Shown here: positions 53,073 through 63,508 of the stretch, one piece after another
How positions within the stretch are numbered: position 1 is the stretch's first letter
Layout of the letters: each line of letters opens with the position of its first letter
Source of the DNA: Mycoplasma haemocanis str. Illinois
GTDB taxonomy: Bacteria; Bacillota_I; Bacilli_A; Mycoplasmatales; Mycoplasmoidaceae
DNA: 64,000 nt
Assembly: GCF_000238995.1 (NCBI RefSeq)
Contig: NC_016638.1
Span: forward strand, 496,001-560,000
Direction of reading: 5' to 3'
The notes under the pieces: model-generated
Seen by the model: the letters and a program-made list of their open reading frames with translations, nothing else
Told to the model about the DNA's origin: nothing
The model's database searches: none
Made by a program: the position numbers and the translations under genes

Positions 53073-53697
53073 CGCTTTTTTAACTAAAGTAGGGATAGCT
53101 ACTTTATCTGCAGGAGGAACGGGCGTTGTTGGTTGACAAATTTCCAATCATTTAAGTAATCGTGAAATCAAGACAGAATCATACCTATCTCAGCAAAAAA
53201 GAGAGCGAGCCTCCTCTAATGAAGATTGGGCAAAGATAAAAGGCTTCTATACTTCCGCCTCACAAGACGAACTAATTCCCAATATTCCCCAGACTGGCGT
53301 TAAAGAAGAAGATATCAGCAATTGATGTAACAAGGAATTAGATAAACCTCTTAAGAATCAAGAAAAAAAGAACTTGACCCTAATAGAGACCTGATGCTCC
53401 AAACCTAAAACCTTAACAGAACAAATAACTTCTATAAATAAGACGGTACTAGATACGGATACTGATCACAGTTCTAATCCACACAAGGAAAAGTGGGAGT
53501 CATATAAAACTTCCTACTCACAAACTAACAATAATTTCAAGGTGCAGAAGAAGGACAGCAATAATTGAGTAAATTTTGAAAACAATCAGATTACCGTAGA
53601 GATCTTGAAAGCATGATGCAAGGAAAATAAAGACAAACAATACAAACATTCTGAAAACGTTCTATTCCAGACATATCAAAAATGATGTTCTCAATAG
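53065..53697 (+). CDS. F5 paralog
   Basis: 210 residues. Leader MNSAFLTKVGIATLSAGGTGVVGWQI. QQKRERASSNEDWAKIKGFY, NWCNKELDKPLK...TWCSKPKTLTEQI, AWCKENKDKQYKHSEN...KWCSQ. Nearest relative 23160-23792, same length. Three bases to the F10 gene. Confidence 0.91.
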
Positions 53698-53700
53698 TTT

Positions 53701-54321
53701 ATGAATAAATTTGCCATTGCCGGAGTAGGAATGGGAACGGCTACCGCAGTTGGTGGAGGGATATTAGTATCTCAAAGCTCATTATTTAAAAATTCCATTA
53801 CCCCAAAAATCACCATCCAAGACAGACTTAAGAAGGTGGGATATTCTATTGATTTTGACAACAGTAAATGAAACAAGATACATGAAGAATATGGAAAGAA
53901 AACGGACATCGAGGCAAAGTTTAAATTCTCGGCTGAAACTATAGATGTTGAGACTTTGAAAGCGAAATGCTCTAATTATCTGCAATCGGAAGATGATGAT
54001 TCCAAATACGAAATAGCCAAAAGATGATGTGTAGAGCCTAAGAAAATATCTGAATTTCTTACCGGATTAAAACTAGATGCAGTCAACACCACAGATGAAA
54101 GTGCAAAAGCTAATTGGGAGAAGTTAGAAGAGGCATACAGAGGAGGTCAAAAGGAGAAGATTCCCAACTTCACCTTGCCGGAATCTAAGAGCACAGATAC
54201 TTGAAAAAAACTACAAGAACAATGCAAGAAGTTGTTGGATCTAAGTCCTTGAGATAATGACTATGAATCATCCATGAAGAGCACGAAATTATGGTGTGTA
54301 TCTAATGCTATTCCCCAATAG
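53701..54321 (+). CDS. F10 paralog
   Basis: 206 residues. Leader MNKFAIAGVGMGTATAVGGGILV, QDRLKKVGYSIDFDNSKW. KCSNYLQSEDDDSKYEIAKRWCVEPKKISEFL, QCKKLLDLSPWDNDYESSMKSTKLWCVSNAIPQ. Nearly the same as 55780-56376 through much of both modules. Last gene before the F12 pair at 54410-55614. Confidence 0.91.
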
Positions 54322-54409
54322 TCATAAATAAGGAGAGAAGTAAAAAAATAGAAGATCAAAATCATCCCCAGTTTAGGAATTATTTAAATTGAAAAAGTAG
54401 AATGGTTTT

Positions 54410-54940
54410 ATGCCTTCGGCTTTCATTTCAGGAATATCAAAGATTTTTTTAGGTAGCTCTGCTTTAGCCCTTGGGGCTGCGGGGATTGCAAATGGTTTTA
54501 TATTTGGGGAAAATAAACAACCAACAACAAACATAAGAACAGTTTCTGCTGCCAGCCCGGAAGAAGAGGTATTACATAAAAATAATTCAGTCGAAAATAC
54601 ACCAGCCGAAGAACAGAAAACGGAAGACGCTAAAAGCCCGGAAGTATCTGTTCCCAAGGTAAAGGTGCAAGAGACTCAGACCAAGCCAGAATGTAAACTT
54701 TATAAGTTATGAAGTGAATATTATGGCACATTTAAAAAGTCCAGCAAAGAGGAGCTAAAAGGAGAGGTTTCAGATCATGAATATAAAAAAATTGAAGATG
54801 CGTGTGAAAAAGCAAACGGTAAAGAAATTTTTGTGTCCAATAAAAATAGTAGTGGTTGGAAATATTATGACTCTGACCAGAACCGTAACGGTCTAAAAGA
54901 TAAGTTCACGAAATATTTACAAGGGACTCGAGCTAGGTAA
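54410..54940 (+). CDS. F12A protein 4
   Basis: 176 residues. Leader AFISGISKIFLGSSALALGAAGI, GFIFGENKQ. Glu/Pro/Thr/Lys linker, then ECKLYKLWSEYYG (LYKL for LHKL), DACEKANGKEIFVSN, WKYYDSDQNRNGLKDKFTKYL. More diverged than the three A genes of the main array and lacking the EESLKTTS stretch after the leader. Confidence 0.9.
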
Positions 54941-55041
54941 CTTTTCACTTTACAAAAGAATCTTAGATTATTTTCAAATGTATGGCTTGAGGCTTGAAAA
55001 ATAACTATAAGGGATTTGGTTATTTTGAAATTTTCTAAAAA

Positions 55042-55614
55042 GTGTTGGGAGGATTTACAAAGCTCCTATTTGGAGGTTCTTTGCTAGCAGGAACTTGTGT
55101 CAGTTTAGGAATTTCAGCATTAACACCTAAACAACTTAAAAATACGGCACTAATAACCGAAGGAGAGTCTGGATACACAGAATTTAATTTAACAAATTCA
55201 TCTGAAACAGAGACCGGAGTCTCACAACCTCAAACTCCAGAAACACAAAGTCAGACATCTGTTTCCTCCGGGGGAGAAAGTTCAACAACCGCAACCACTT
55301 CTACTACATCCGAAGCGTCAAGACAGCCAGAACAAGAAAAAAGTTGCACCATTCACCAATTAGAAAGTTCTTCAGGAAGAACCTGAAACATATCCAAGAT
55401 TGGAACTTGGGAAGAGTTCTCAAAAAGAAAAGCTAAGAGTGGAGAGCATATAAATTCACAAGTAATTAAGAAGAAATGTGATGCATCTAAAGGGAAAGAT
55501 ATCTTAGTAGTTAATTTACCATGACAATGACTATGGAGAAGGTGAGATTATTCAGATAAGGAGCAAAATCATCAGCAATTTAAGGATTATTTAGAGAAGC
55601 AAAAGAAGCACTAA
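55042..55614 (+). CDS. F12B protein 4
   Basis: 190 residues from GTG 55042. Leader LGGFTKLLFGGSLLAGTCVSLG, a mix of A and B leader features, then LTPKQLKNTALITEGESG. Ser/Thr/Gln linker with a TTATTSTTS run. SCTIHQLESSSGRTWNISK, KKCDASKGKDILV, and the B-type Trp cluster WQWLWRRWDYSDKEQ. Upstream TTATTTTGAAATTTTCT resembles the B-gene element. Confidence 0.88.
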
Positions 55615-55779
55615 GAAAGGGAATATCAAAGATTGGTATAACTAAGAATTAAATAAGGACCTTAGGAAACTCGATTCACCAATGCCCATAAAAAGTAGGA
55701 GTTATGTAAATCTTCTGACTAACAGATTGGTAATAACTTCAACAGACAAACATATCAGAGATGATTATCTCAATAATTC

Positions 55780-56376
55780 ATGAATAAATTGATGCTTGCT
55801 GGAGTTGGAACTGTTACCGCAGTTGGTGGGGGGATATTAATATTTCAAAATATTCCCAATCCAAAAACTACCATAAAGGACAGGCTTAAGAAAGTCGGAT
55901 ACTCTATTGATTTTGACGAAAGTAAATGGAGCACTATACATGGGGAGTACTCGAAGACATCAACCAATGCGAAGTTTAAATTCTCAACTGAAACTATAGA
56001 TGTTGGGACTTTAAAAACAAAATGCTCTAATTACCTACAATCGGAAGATGATGATTCAAAATACGAAATAGCCAAAAGATGATGTGTAGAGCCCAAGAAG
56101 ATATCTGAATTTCTTGCCGAATTAAAACTAACTGCCATCAACACTACAAATGATAGCGAAAAAGCCAGTTGAGAGAAATTAGAAGAGGAGTACAGAAAGG
56201 GTCAAAAGGAGAAGATTCCAAACTTTACATTAAAGGAGCCTAAGAGTGCGGATACTTGAAAAGAGCTCAAAGAGCAATGCAAGAAGTTGTTGGATCTAAG
56301 TCCTTGAGATAATGACTATGAATCATCCATGAAGAGCACACAATTATGGTGTGTATCTAATGTCGTCCCTTCATAG
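55780..56376 (+). CDS. F10 paralog
   Basis: 198 residues. Leader MNKLMLAGVGTVTAVGGGILIF, KDRLKKVGYSIDFDESKW. KCSNYLQSEDDDSKYEIAKRWCVEPKKISEFLAEL, QCKKLLDLSPWDNDYESSMKSTQLWCVSNVVPS. A recent twin of 53701-54321, separated from it by the F12 pair. The 165 bases upstream (55615-55779) hold no ORF but contain a loose direct repeat GATTGGTAxxAACT. Confidence 0.91.
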
Positions 56377-56378
56377 CC

Positions 56379-57188
56379 ATGAATAAATTTATTCTTCCGA
56401 CAATGGGGATTGGTGGCGTAAGTGCCATGGCTGCTGGAGGATATATGTTATTTAGTGACAAAGAATCTTCACAAACTTGAACTAAACAAGAAGAAACGGT
56501 GGAGGCGTCTAAAAAACAAACAACTTCACAATCAAGAACATATCCGGAGAATACTTATGGTCATCTGCATAAACAAGTGATTTTAAATACTGAAAGCTCC
56601 TCGGATCGTATATGGGAATATAGACTTGAGGATCTAAAAAAGGCAGATCTAAATATACCGGGGTACAGGCCAAGAGGTGTTTACCATCCTAAATTAAGAG
56701 AAATTGTTTCAAAATATTCTTCCGATACACAAAAGGCTAAAGCTTTACATAAGGAAGCTTGTCAAGAGATATTTAACACGAAACATAGATCTGGAGTAGC
56801 TTCAGGAGATTGGGATGAGGATGTTCGAAAATATTGCTCCCACAAAGTAAAGGATAAGTTTGGAAACCAAACCTATGAAAATCACAGCAAAGAGTCATTA
56901 ACCCAAAGAATTAAAGAGCTCTCAGACAAGAATTTTAAAGTGGTGAATTTGGATGATAAAGACACATTTGAAAGAGACTTTAATAGCGAAGGAGGAAGTG
57001 TAAGTTCAGGAATTAAAGGAGCTTGATTGAGTATGAATAAAAAAACCGACATTTCACAAAGTGTTGTGGATTCTCTAAATCGAGAATGTGCGGATTTTAT
57101 GGAACTAGCTTACGGAGATGCAAACTCAAAAAGTGGCGTTTTTCAATTACTAGAAGCTTTTTGCTTTAAATCTGGAGTCAATTCTTAA
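56379..57188 (+). CDS. long F1 variant
   Basis: 269 residues. Leader MNKFILPTMGIGGVSAMAAGGYMLF. Inserted section ENTYGHLHKQVILNTESSSDRIWEY followed by YHPKLREIVS, ALHKEACQEIFNTKH, KYCSHKVKDKFGNQTYENH, RIKELSDKNFKV, ECADFMELAYG and final AFCFKSGVNS. The first Cys of module two lacks the usual preceding Trp. Partner of 49921-50697; both follow an F10 gene by two bases. Confidence 0.9.
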
Positions 57189-57208
57189 TGAAACAGTAGA
57201 TTTCGCTT

Positions 57209-57835
57209 ATGAATTCCAGTTTTAAAGTTGCTGCTTTAGTGGGGGGTCTTGGAAGTGCTACAGGAGCTGGAGTTCTGATACACAAATTCAGCCAAGATCA
57301 AAGGACAACCGTGCGGGACCTCTTATCCAAGTCCAAAACCAAGATTCTTTTGGACTTGGGTGGGGAGGTGGAAGAATGAAAGAAAGTGTGAAACGCTTAC
57401 AAAACCAATGATCCTTGAAATATAGGAAACAAACAATCTCAGGAAGCTCCCAAAGACCTTAAAGACAAGTGTAGTTCCCTGTTGAATGAGAAGGTGTATG
57501 GAGAATCCGATGACAATTATTCTAAATTTGTTCTTTATTGTACGAGAGATAAGGCAATAAAAGATGTTCTAAAAGATCAAGGATTCTCCCTAGCTAATCA
57601 AAGCAATAATGACACTTTCTGGCAAGGAAAGTTTGACAAATATAAGGCGACATCTAGCGATAAGAAGATACCTAATATAAATATTGAAAGTAGTGAGAAT
57701 CATTCTACAAATGACAGCTTGAACAAGCTTAAGAAAGGATGTGCAGATGCCTTTAATAAGCCTGTAACAGAAGCAAATTATATGAATGTATTAAACAATA
57801 TAAAGGAGTGATGCTCTGCAGAATTTAAAGAATAA
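57209..57835 (+). CDS. F11-related paralog
   Basis: 208 residues. Leader MNSSFKVAALVGGLGSATGAGVLI. EWKKVWNAYKTNDPWNIGNKQSQ follows the F11 W-W-Y...WNI pattern, then KCSSLLNEKVYGESDDN...LYCTRDKAIKDVL, and a module two of a different type: FWQGKFDKYKATSSD, GCADAFNKPVTEANY...EWCSAEFKE. TAA overlaps the next ATG by one base. Confidence 0.9.
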
Positions 57836-58452
57836 TGAGTAAATTAATACTTCCTGTTATCGGTGGAGTGGGGGTTGTAGGCTTCGGTGCCTACATGATG
57901 ACTCCTAGAGGTACAGAAATAACTTTCAAGAACAAATATAAGAATGCCATTCTCGGCACTACAGATAATGCAGCTCTATGAAATTCTAAATTTACTTTAC
58001 TCAACGGGAAGACAGTAAGACATCCAAAATTACGCCTTGCAGTCATTAAATATTCTTCCGATTCAGAATATGCCAAGACTCTACATAAAGAAGGTTGTAA
58101 AGAAATATATAACGCTCCTGTAAAGCATAGTGAGTATCGTAAAGACTTTAAAGATTACTGTTCTAAGAATTTGAAAGATGAAATAGGTAATAAGTGAATT
58201 ACTGAAGAGAATAACGGGAGTAAGTGAACTGCAAAATTAACTAGCCTTAAAAGTCATGATTCAAATAATGGAGAATTAGATGGGACTTTAAAGAGGATAA
58301 AGACATCCATAAGTGGAGATAACAATAATACCTTTGATGATACCAAAAGAGGAGATTTAAAGGCTTGGTGTACCTCTGCTGGAGCCGAGATATTCGAATC
58401 CCCTGAATCTGATCTATTTAAATTAGTGAAGCTTTACTGTTCCGAAGCGTAA
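57835..58452 (+). CDS. F1 paralog
   Basis: 205 residues, the shortest regular F1. Leader MSKLILPVIGGVGVVGFGAYMM. TFKNKYKNAILGTTDNAALW, HPKLRLAVIK, EGCKEIYNAPVKHSEYRKDF, DYCSKNLKDEI, KWI, AWCTSAGAEIFESPES, KLYCSEA. One-base overlaps with both neighbours. Confidence 0.91.
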
Positions 58453-59081
58453 TGAGCTCTACATTGCTAAAATTTGGGCTTCCTTTAGTAGGTGTTGTCG
58501 GGTCTGCAAGTATTGGATATGGAATATATTCCCATACTTCCAAACAAGACAAAACTCTTAGGAATTTGGTTACGAATACATCTTTAATAAGCGATTCCTC
58601 GTCTAAGAATTGAGAGACTATATTTGAAGAGCTTAAGAATAGCGATGAGGATTTAATAAGAGCTCTTAATACTATAGATCCCAAAATATCTAAAACCTCT
58701 AGGAATGTAGAAGCTGCTCCCATTCTGAGTAGATGGTGTGAAAATACCCTTAACTTAAAAGAAGGAGTAGCTAATCAGTCAGATCTCTTAGAGAAAATCA
58801 AAAAGTGATGTATTGTCCAACCAATGACAATATCCGACAAGTTAAAAAATAAGAACTTAAATGTAATTTCTTCCGGTTGAGATGGTCAATATGAGAAGTT
58901 AAAGGACAGTATCTTTGACGAAATTAAAGAAAAGGGGGAGAGTTTTACAAACAAGGACGATAAGGAAAAAGGAGGGAAAGCATTGCAATCATGATGTACA
59001 GAAAGCATAGGTAAGGGAACTCATGAAGAGGATGCATCAAAGTTATTTGAAAAGGTGAAGACTAGATGTACTGGATCTTAA
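58452..59081 (+). CDS. F7b paralog
   Basis: 209 residues. Leader STLLKFGLPLVGVVGSASIGYGIY. APILSRWCENTLNLKEG...KKWCIVQPMTISDKL, KEKGGKALQSWCTESIGKGT...RCTGS. Final Cys preceded by Arg, as in 14229. KGGKALQ replaces GGPALN. It directly precedes the second F8 block, as a divergent F1 gene precedes the first. Confidence 0.91.
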
Positions 59082-59093
59082 TTAAAGTGTCTC

Positions 59094-59735
59094 ATGAATT
59101 TAATGAAGCTTGGCGCAGGAATAGCAGGAGTTTCTGGAGCATCGGGAATTGGAATTCTGGGCGCTTATTATTCTGGCGTTTTTTCCACTAATAAGAACAC
59201 AATTCAAGAGAAACTAAAACGAAATAAATGGACCATCTTAGAAGACTCTAAGAGCGAACACAAGAGCCATTGAAGCACTTCTTTAACTAAATATAAATCC
59301 AAACATTCAGGGAACGAAAATCTGACTGAGACCCAACTAAAGAAGATCTGTAGTGATTTACTAAAAAAGGAAGATGATGATAGCTACGAGGAAGCTAGAA
59401 AATATTGTGTAGTGCCTAATAAAGTATCAGAAAGACTTGAGAAGTTGGGCTTCACATTATTAGATATCTCTACCTCCGGATCCTCTAGTAATCCTAACCA
59501 AACACAATGAACTTCTCTTGCTACCAAGTACAAAACTAAGGGAGTCGAATCTAAGGAGTTAGATACCCTTAAAGCCAATACTATTAATGACAATGGCGCA
59601 AACTGACACAGCCTTAAAGATAAATGTAAAGAGGTGTCCGAAAAGGATCATTGATCCGATAAATATGAATCTCTTGTGAATAACTCCAAAACATGATGTA
59701 CTATGCAGGGATTTGAAGGTATCTCATCCCTTTAA
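59094..59735 (+). CDS. F8 paralog, block position 1
   Basis: 213 residues. Leader MNLMKLGAGIAGVSGASGIGILGAYYSGVFST. HWSTSLTKYKSKH, ICSDLLKKEDDDSYEEARKYCVVPNKVSERL, KCKEVSEKDHWSDKYESL...TWCTMQGFEGI. Shares YYSGVFS, SEKDHWS and CTxQGF with 29319-29948. Confidence 0.91.
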
Positions 59736-59744
59736 TAAGTTCCA

Positions 59745-60353
59745 ATGTCTAAATTAGTAATTTCATCTCTTGTGGGTATTGGTGAAGCCGCAGGAATAGG
59801 TGGTGGAATTTACCTACTAAATTCAAAATCCCTGCAATCAAAAAAGGGAACTATTGGCCACAAACTACAAAGCGAGAAATTTACTCTTCTGAATTTCAAG
59901 GGAGATGATGCCCATTGAAAACAACTAAAAGAGGAGTACAATAAAGCAAAGAGCAACACCTCTAAGGCATTTGCCTCCCATAATTCCGATATAGATGAAA
60001 ATCAGCTTAAAGAACTGTGTAAAGACGCTTTAGGTAAGGATGAGGGAGACTTATCCTATTCCAAAGCCAAAAGATGATGTGTAGTTCCAGTTAGTGTTTC
60101 TGAGCATTTAAAAAATTGGAATATGTCGGCACTACCTACAGATACCGGAAATAACAATAAACAGGATAAATGAACTTCTTTAGCTAATTCCTACGAATCT
60201 TCCAATAACAAAATAAATAGCGTTACTACTCTAAGTAATGAGAAATGACAAACTTTGAGATCTGAGTGTAAAAAACTGGAAGTTAAAAAGAATTACGATG
60301 ATGACTTTGATGCAGCGTTTGAATCTTCCAAAACTTGATGTGTAGAGAAATAG
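59745..60353 (+). CDS. F8 paralog, block position 2
   Basis: 202 residues. Leader MSKLVISSLVGIGEAAGIGGGIYLLN, with an acidic Glu inside the hydrophobic segment. HWKQLKEEYNKAKSNTSKAF, LCKDALGKDEGDLSYSKAKRWCVVPVSVSEHLKNW, ECKKLEVKKNYDDDFDAAF...TWCVEK. Counterpart 30028-30639 ends WCVKK. Confidence 0.91.
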
Positions 60354-60354
60354 A

Positions 60355-61002
60355 ATGAATTCAACAAAATTAGGTTTTGCTCTTTTAGGTGGCACAGGAG
60401 TTGCTGGAACAACAGCGGTTGGAGTCTATCGCTTTAAAGTATTTTCATCTAAATCCTCTACCATAGGAGACCTATTAGAAAAGGAAAAATATCAATTACT
60501 AAAGGAGAAAGATTCCGACCATCAGAAACACTGAAAGGAATCCTCAGATAAATACAAGGAGAAGTACACCGATAAATCTTCCTACAATGAAGACAAGATG
60601 AAAGAGTTATGCAGGGATCTTTTAGGTAAGGAAGAAACTCATAAGAGCGAATATGATCAAGCTAAGAAGTATTGTGTAGTTCCTAGAAAAATTTCGGAGA
60701 GACTAAAAGATTTAGGCCTAACCCAATTAAGTACTACAGGATCAGAGTCTGGTGTAACCGATAAGTGAAAGAAATTATCAACAGAGTACAAAACTAAAGG
60801 GGAAGGTGATAAGAAGCTAAGTGATCTAGACAAATCCACCATTAACGATGATACCTCTACGGGGGACAGTTTGAAAAACAAATGTAAAACGGTATTTGAT
60901 AAAGGCCACTGGGAGACAGATTATGACTCTCTTTTAGAAAACGCAAAGCGTTGATGTACCGATGAAGGATTTAACCAACTGCCTACTTCAGGAAATCAAT
61001 AA
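60355..61002 (+). CDS. F8 paralog, block position 3
   Basis: 215 residues. Leader MNSTKLGFALLGGTGVAGTTAVGVY. HWKESSDKYKEKY, LCRDLLGKEETHKSEYDQAKKYCVVPRKISERLKDL, KCKTVFDKGHWETDYDSLLENAKRWCTDEGFNQLPT. Counterpart 30641-31276. One-base overlap with the next ATG. Confidence 0.91.
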
Positions 61003-61616
61003 TGAATAAATTAATAGTTGTATCTACAGCGGGTATTGGAGCGGCTGGGACTGGAGGGTTTGGGATTTATAACTTTTATCTCAAGAATTCAAAGGATGGG
61101 AGTCTAAAGGCCAAATTGATATCAGAGAAATTTACATTACTTACCAATAAACAAGAAGATAGTAAACATTGAGAGGAATTAAAAAACAAGTACAACGCAA
61201 TCAAAGGAAGTGCGGATAAGGCATTTGAAGTAAGCGATAAGGAATTAACTGTAGATGATTTAAAGGCTCTTTGTCGAGACTATCTAAATAGAGGTCAAGA
61301 GAACTTATATTCAAAGGTAAAGAGATGGTGCGTAGTTCCAGTAACCGTAAGTGATCACTTGAAAACTCTAAAGCTAAATCTTTTATCTACCGAAAATAAT
61401 GGGACCACTGATAAAGATAAATGGGAATCTTTAGCTAGCGGATACAAAAGTTCAAACGACAAAATAGTGGGGCTTGAAGTGGCGGATAAGAATGCCTGAA
61501 CTACTTTAAGAGATAAGTGTAAGGATTTAATAACCAAAAAGAATTACGAAGATGAATTTGATATCAATCTCAAATCTGCGGCAAGGTGATGTACTCAGAA
61601 AAGTGATAAAGAGTAA
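61002..61616 (+). CDS. F8 paralog, block position 4
   Basis: 204 residues. Leader MNKLIVVSTAGIGAAGTGGFGIYNFYLK. HWEELKNKYNAIKGSADKAF, LCRDYLNRGQENLYSKVKRWCVVPVTVSDHLKTL, KCKDLITKKNYEDEFDIN...RWCTQKSDKE. Counterpart 31276-31896 shares LNxxxEDLYSKVKxW and EDEFD. One-base overlap at both ends. Confidence 0.91.
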
Positions 61617-62233
61617 TGTCTAAATTTGTTCTTTATTCAATGGCAGGAGTGGGTGGAGCCGCGGGAATCGGAGGAGGTATCTACTTACTTCATGAAAATT
61701 CCAAGGCTTCGAAACCAGAAAAAAGAACTATTAAATCAAAGTTAATAAAAGCAGGATTTAAAGTCCTTGACACTAGCGACAGCCAACATTGAACAACTTT
61801 AAAGAACGAATACAACAAGGTAAAACAAGAATCTACTAAGGCGTTTGAAACACATACCCAAGATATAAACGAAGAAAAGCTTAAGTCTCTTTGCCAATCC
61901 TATTTGGAAAAAGATGAGGAGGATTTATCCTATGGGAAGGTTAAAAGGTGATGTATGGTTCCGGTTACAGTATCTAATCATTTAGAGAGCATAGGACGGA
62001 AAGCGTTATCAACGGCCAATTCCGGAGATACCGATAAATCACATTGGGAAACTTTAGCCACCAAGTACGACAATTCTTCCGATAAGATAGCGAGTTTAGA
62101 TAATTTGGGATCAGGACAGAAATGAGAAGCTTTAAGAAATAAGTGTAAGGATCTTGGAGATAAGAAAAACTACGAAGATGAATTTGATGCCAATCTTTCT
62201 GCTTCTGTAACTTGATGTTCCATTTCTGCTTAA
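61616..62233 (+). CDS. F8 paralog, block position 5
   Basis: 205 residues. Leader MSKFVLYSMAGVGGAAGIGGGIYLLHEN. SQHWTTLKNEYNKVKQESTKAF, LCQSYLEKDEEDLSYGKVKRWCMVPVTVSNHLESIGRKALSTA, KCKDLGDKKNYEDEFDAN...TWCSISA. Met replaces the first Val of CVVP. Counterpart 31896-32510 (GRRALSTA, WCSVSVS). Confidence 0.91.
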
Positions 62234-62236
62234 GCA

Positions 62237-62881
62237 ATGCCTATCTCTGTTGCAAAGATCTCCTTGGGGGTGGTGGGAGTTTCTACGGCATCTGTTGGAG
62301 GAATTTACCTATCTGGAGTTTTTAATACTACAAATAAGTTATCCATTAAGGATCTGATAACCAAAAACAAGCTCATAGTTCCCATAAAGTCTGGGGAGAA
62401 TAATAGATGGAATAAGATCTGAGAGAAATATAAAACACACAATAACGGGAAAGAAAAGGACTCATGAAATCTACAAGGATGAAATCACACTAATACAACT
62501 ACTAGACTTTCCTCTTTAGAAAACAAGTGTTCTTCAGAGATATCTGAAACCATCAGTGGCGAAGAAGATCCGAAATATAAAGATTTTGTATCTTGATGTA
62601 CAAGAAAAGCAGAATTCAAAGACCAACTATCGGATATGGGTTACGAACCTTTATCTGAAGGGGATTCTTTATGAACCTCTAATTTTGATTCCTACAAGGC
62701 GGCCGAGAATCAAACAAAGATTCATGGAGTAGATATTCAAACATCTGACACCCACACATCTAATTTGGATAAATTTAAAACAGGATGCGCAACTGCCCTA
62801 TCTAAAGAAATTGACGATGAAAATTACTCCAAGACTTTTGAGGGAATAAAAAGATGATGTACCAAGAAAAAGAATAACTAA
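62237..62881 (+). CDS. F9 paralog, block position 6
   Basis: 214 residues. Leader VAKISLGVVGVSTASVGGIYLSGVF. SWNLQGWNHTNTTTRLSSL, KCSSEISETISG, FVSWCTRKAEFKDQLSDMGYEPL, GCATALSKEIDDENY...RWCTKKKNN. Only relative 32510-33166. The stop codon's last A is the first base of the next ATG. Confidence 0.91.
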
Positions 62882-63504
62882 TGTCTAGAGTCTTTTTTTC
62901 ATCAATAGCGGGATTAAGTGCTGCCGGGATAGGGGGCGGAATTTATCTCGCCAACAAAGGAACAGAAGTCAAAAAAGAGACTATTCGAGATAAGCTCATA
63001 AAGGATAGATACACGCTATTAGATGGAAGCAAGTCTGAACACCAATCTCATTGAGCTAAGTCTTTAGAAAAATACAAAGAAGAATATAAGAATCAGACCA
63101 CATATACGGAGGGGGAATTAAAAACCCGATGTATAGAGTTGTTCAACAAAGAAGAATTGAATTATGCCGATTACAAAGTAGCAAAGAAATACTGCGTGGT
63201 TCCTAGAAAGATCTCAGAAAGATTAAAGGATATTGAATTCAAATCTTTGGATACTTCAGGAACACAACAGGAAGTGACTGAGAAATGAAAAAAATTATCA
63301 GAGGAGTATAAGAAGAAAGGAAAAGGAGACAATCAGTTGGATACTTTAGCGGCTTCTAGTGTGAATGATGCAGATGGAACTTCTTTAAAAAACAGTTGCA
63401 AAACAGTTTTAGAGAAGGAGCATTGGGATGACAAATACGATTCGCTATTAGAAAACGCAAAGAGTTGATGTACTGAAGAAGGATTTAAAAATCTACCGAC
63501 CTAA
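62881..63504 (+). CDS. F8 paralog, block position 7
   Basis: 207 residues. Leader MSRVFFSSIAGLSAAGIGGGIYLAN. HWAKSLEKYKEEYKNQTTYTEGEL, RCIELFNKEELNYADYKVAKKYCVVPRKISERLKDI, SCKTVLEKEHWDDKYDSLLENAKSWCTEEGFKNLPT. Keeps the final WC that is WY in its counterpart 33166-33798. Confidence 0.91.
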
Positions 63505-63508
63505 GTAA

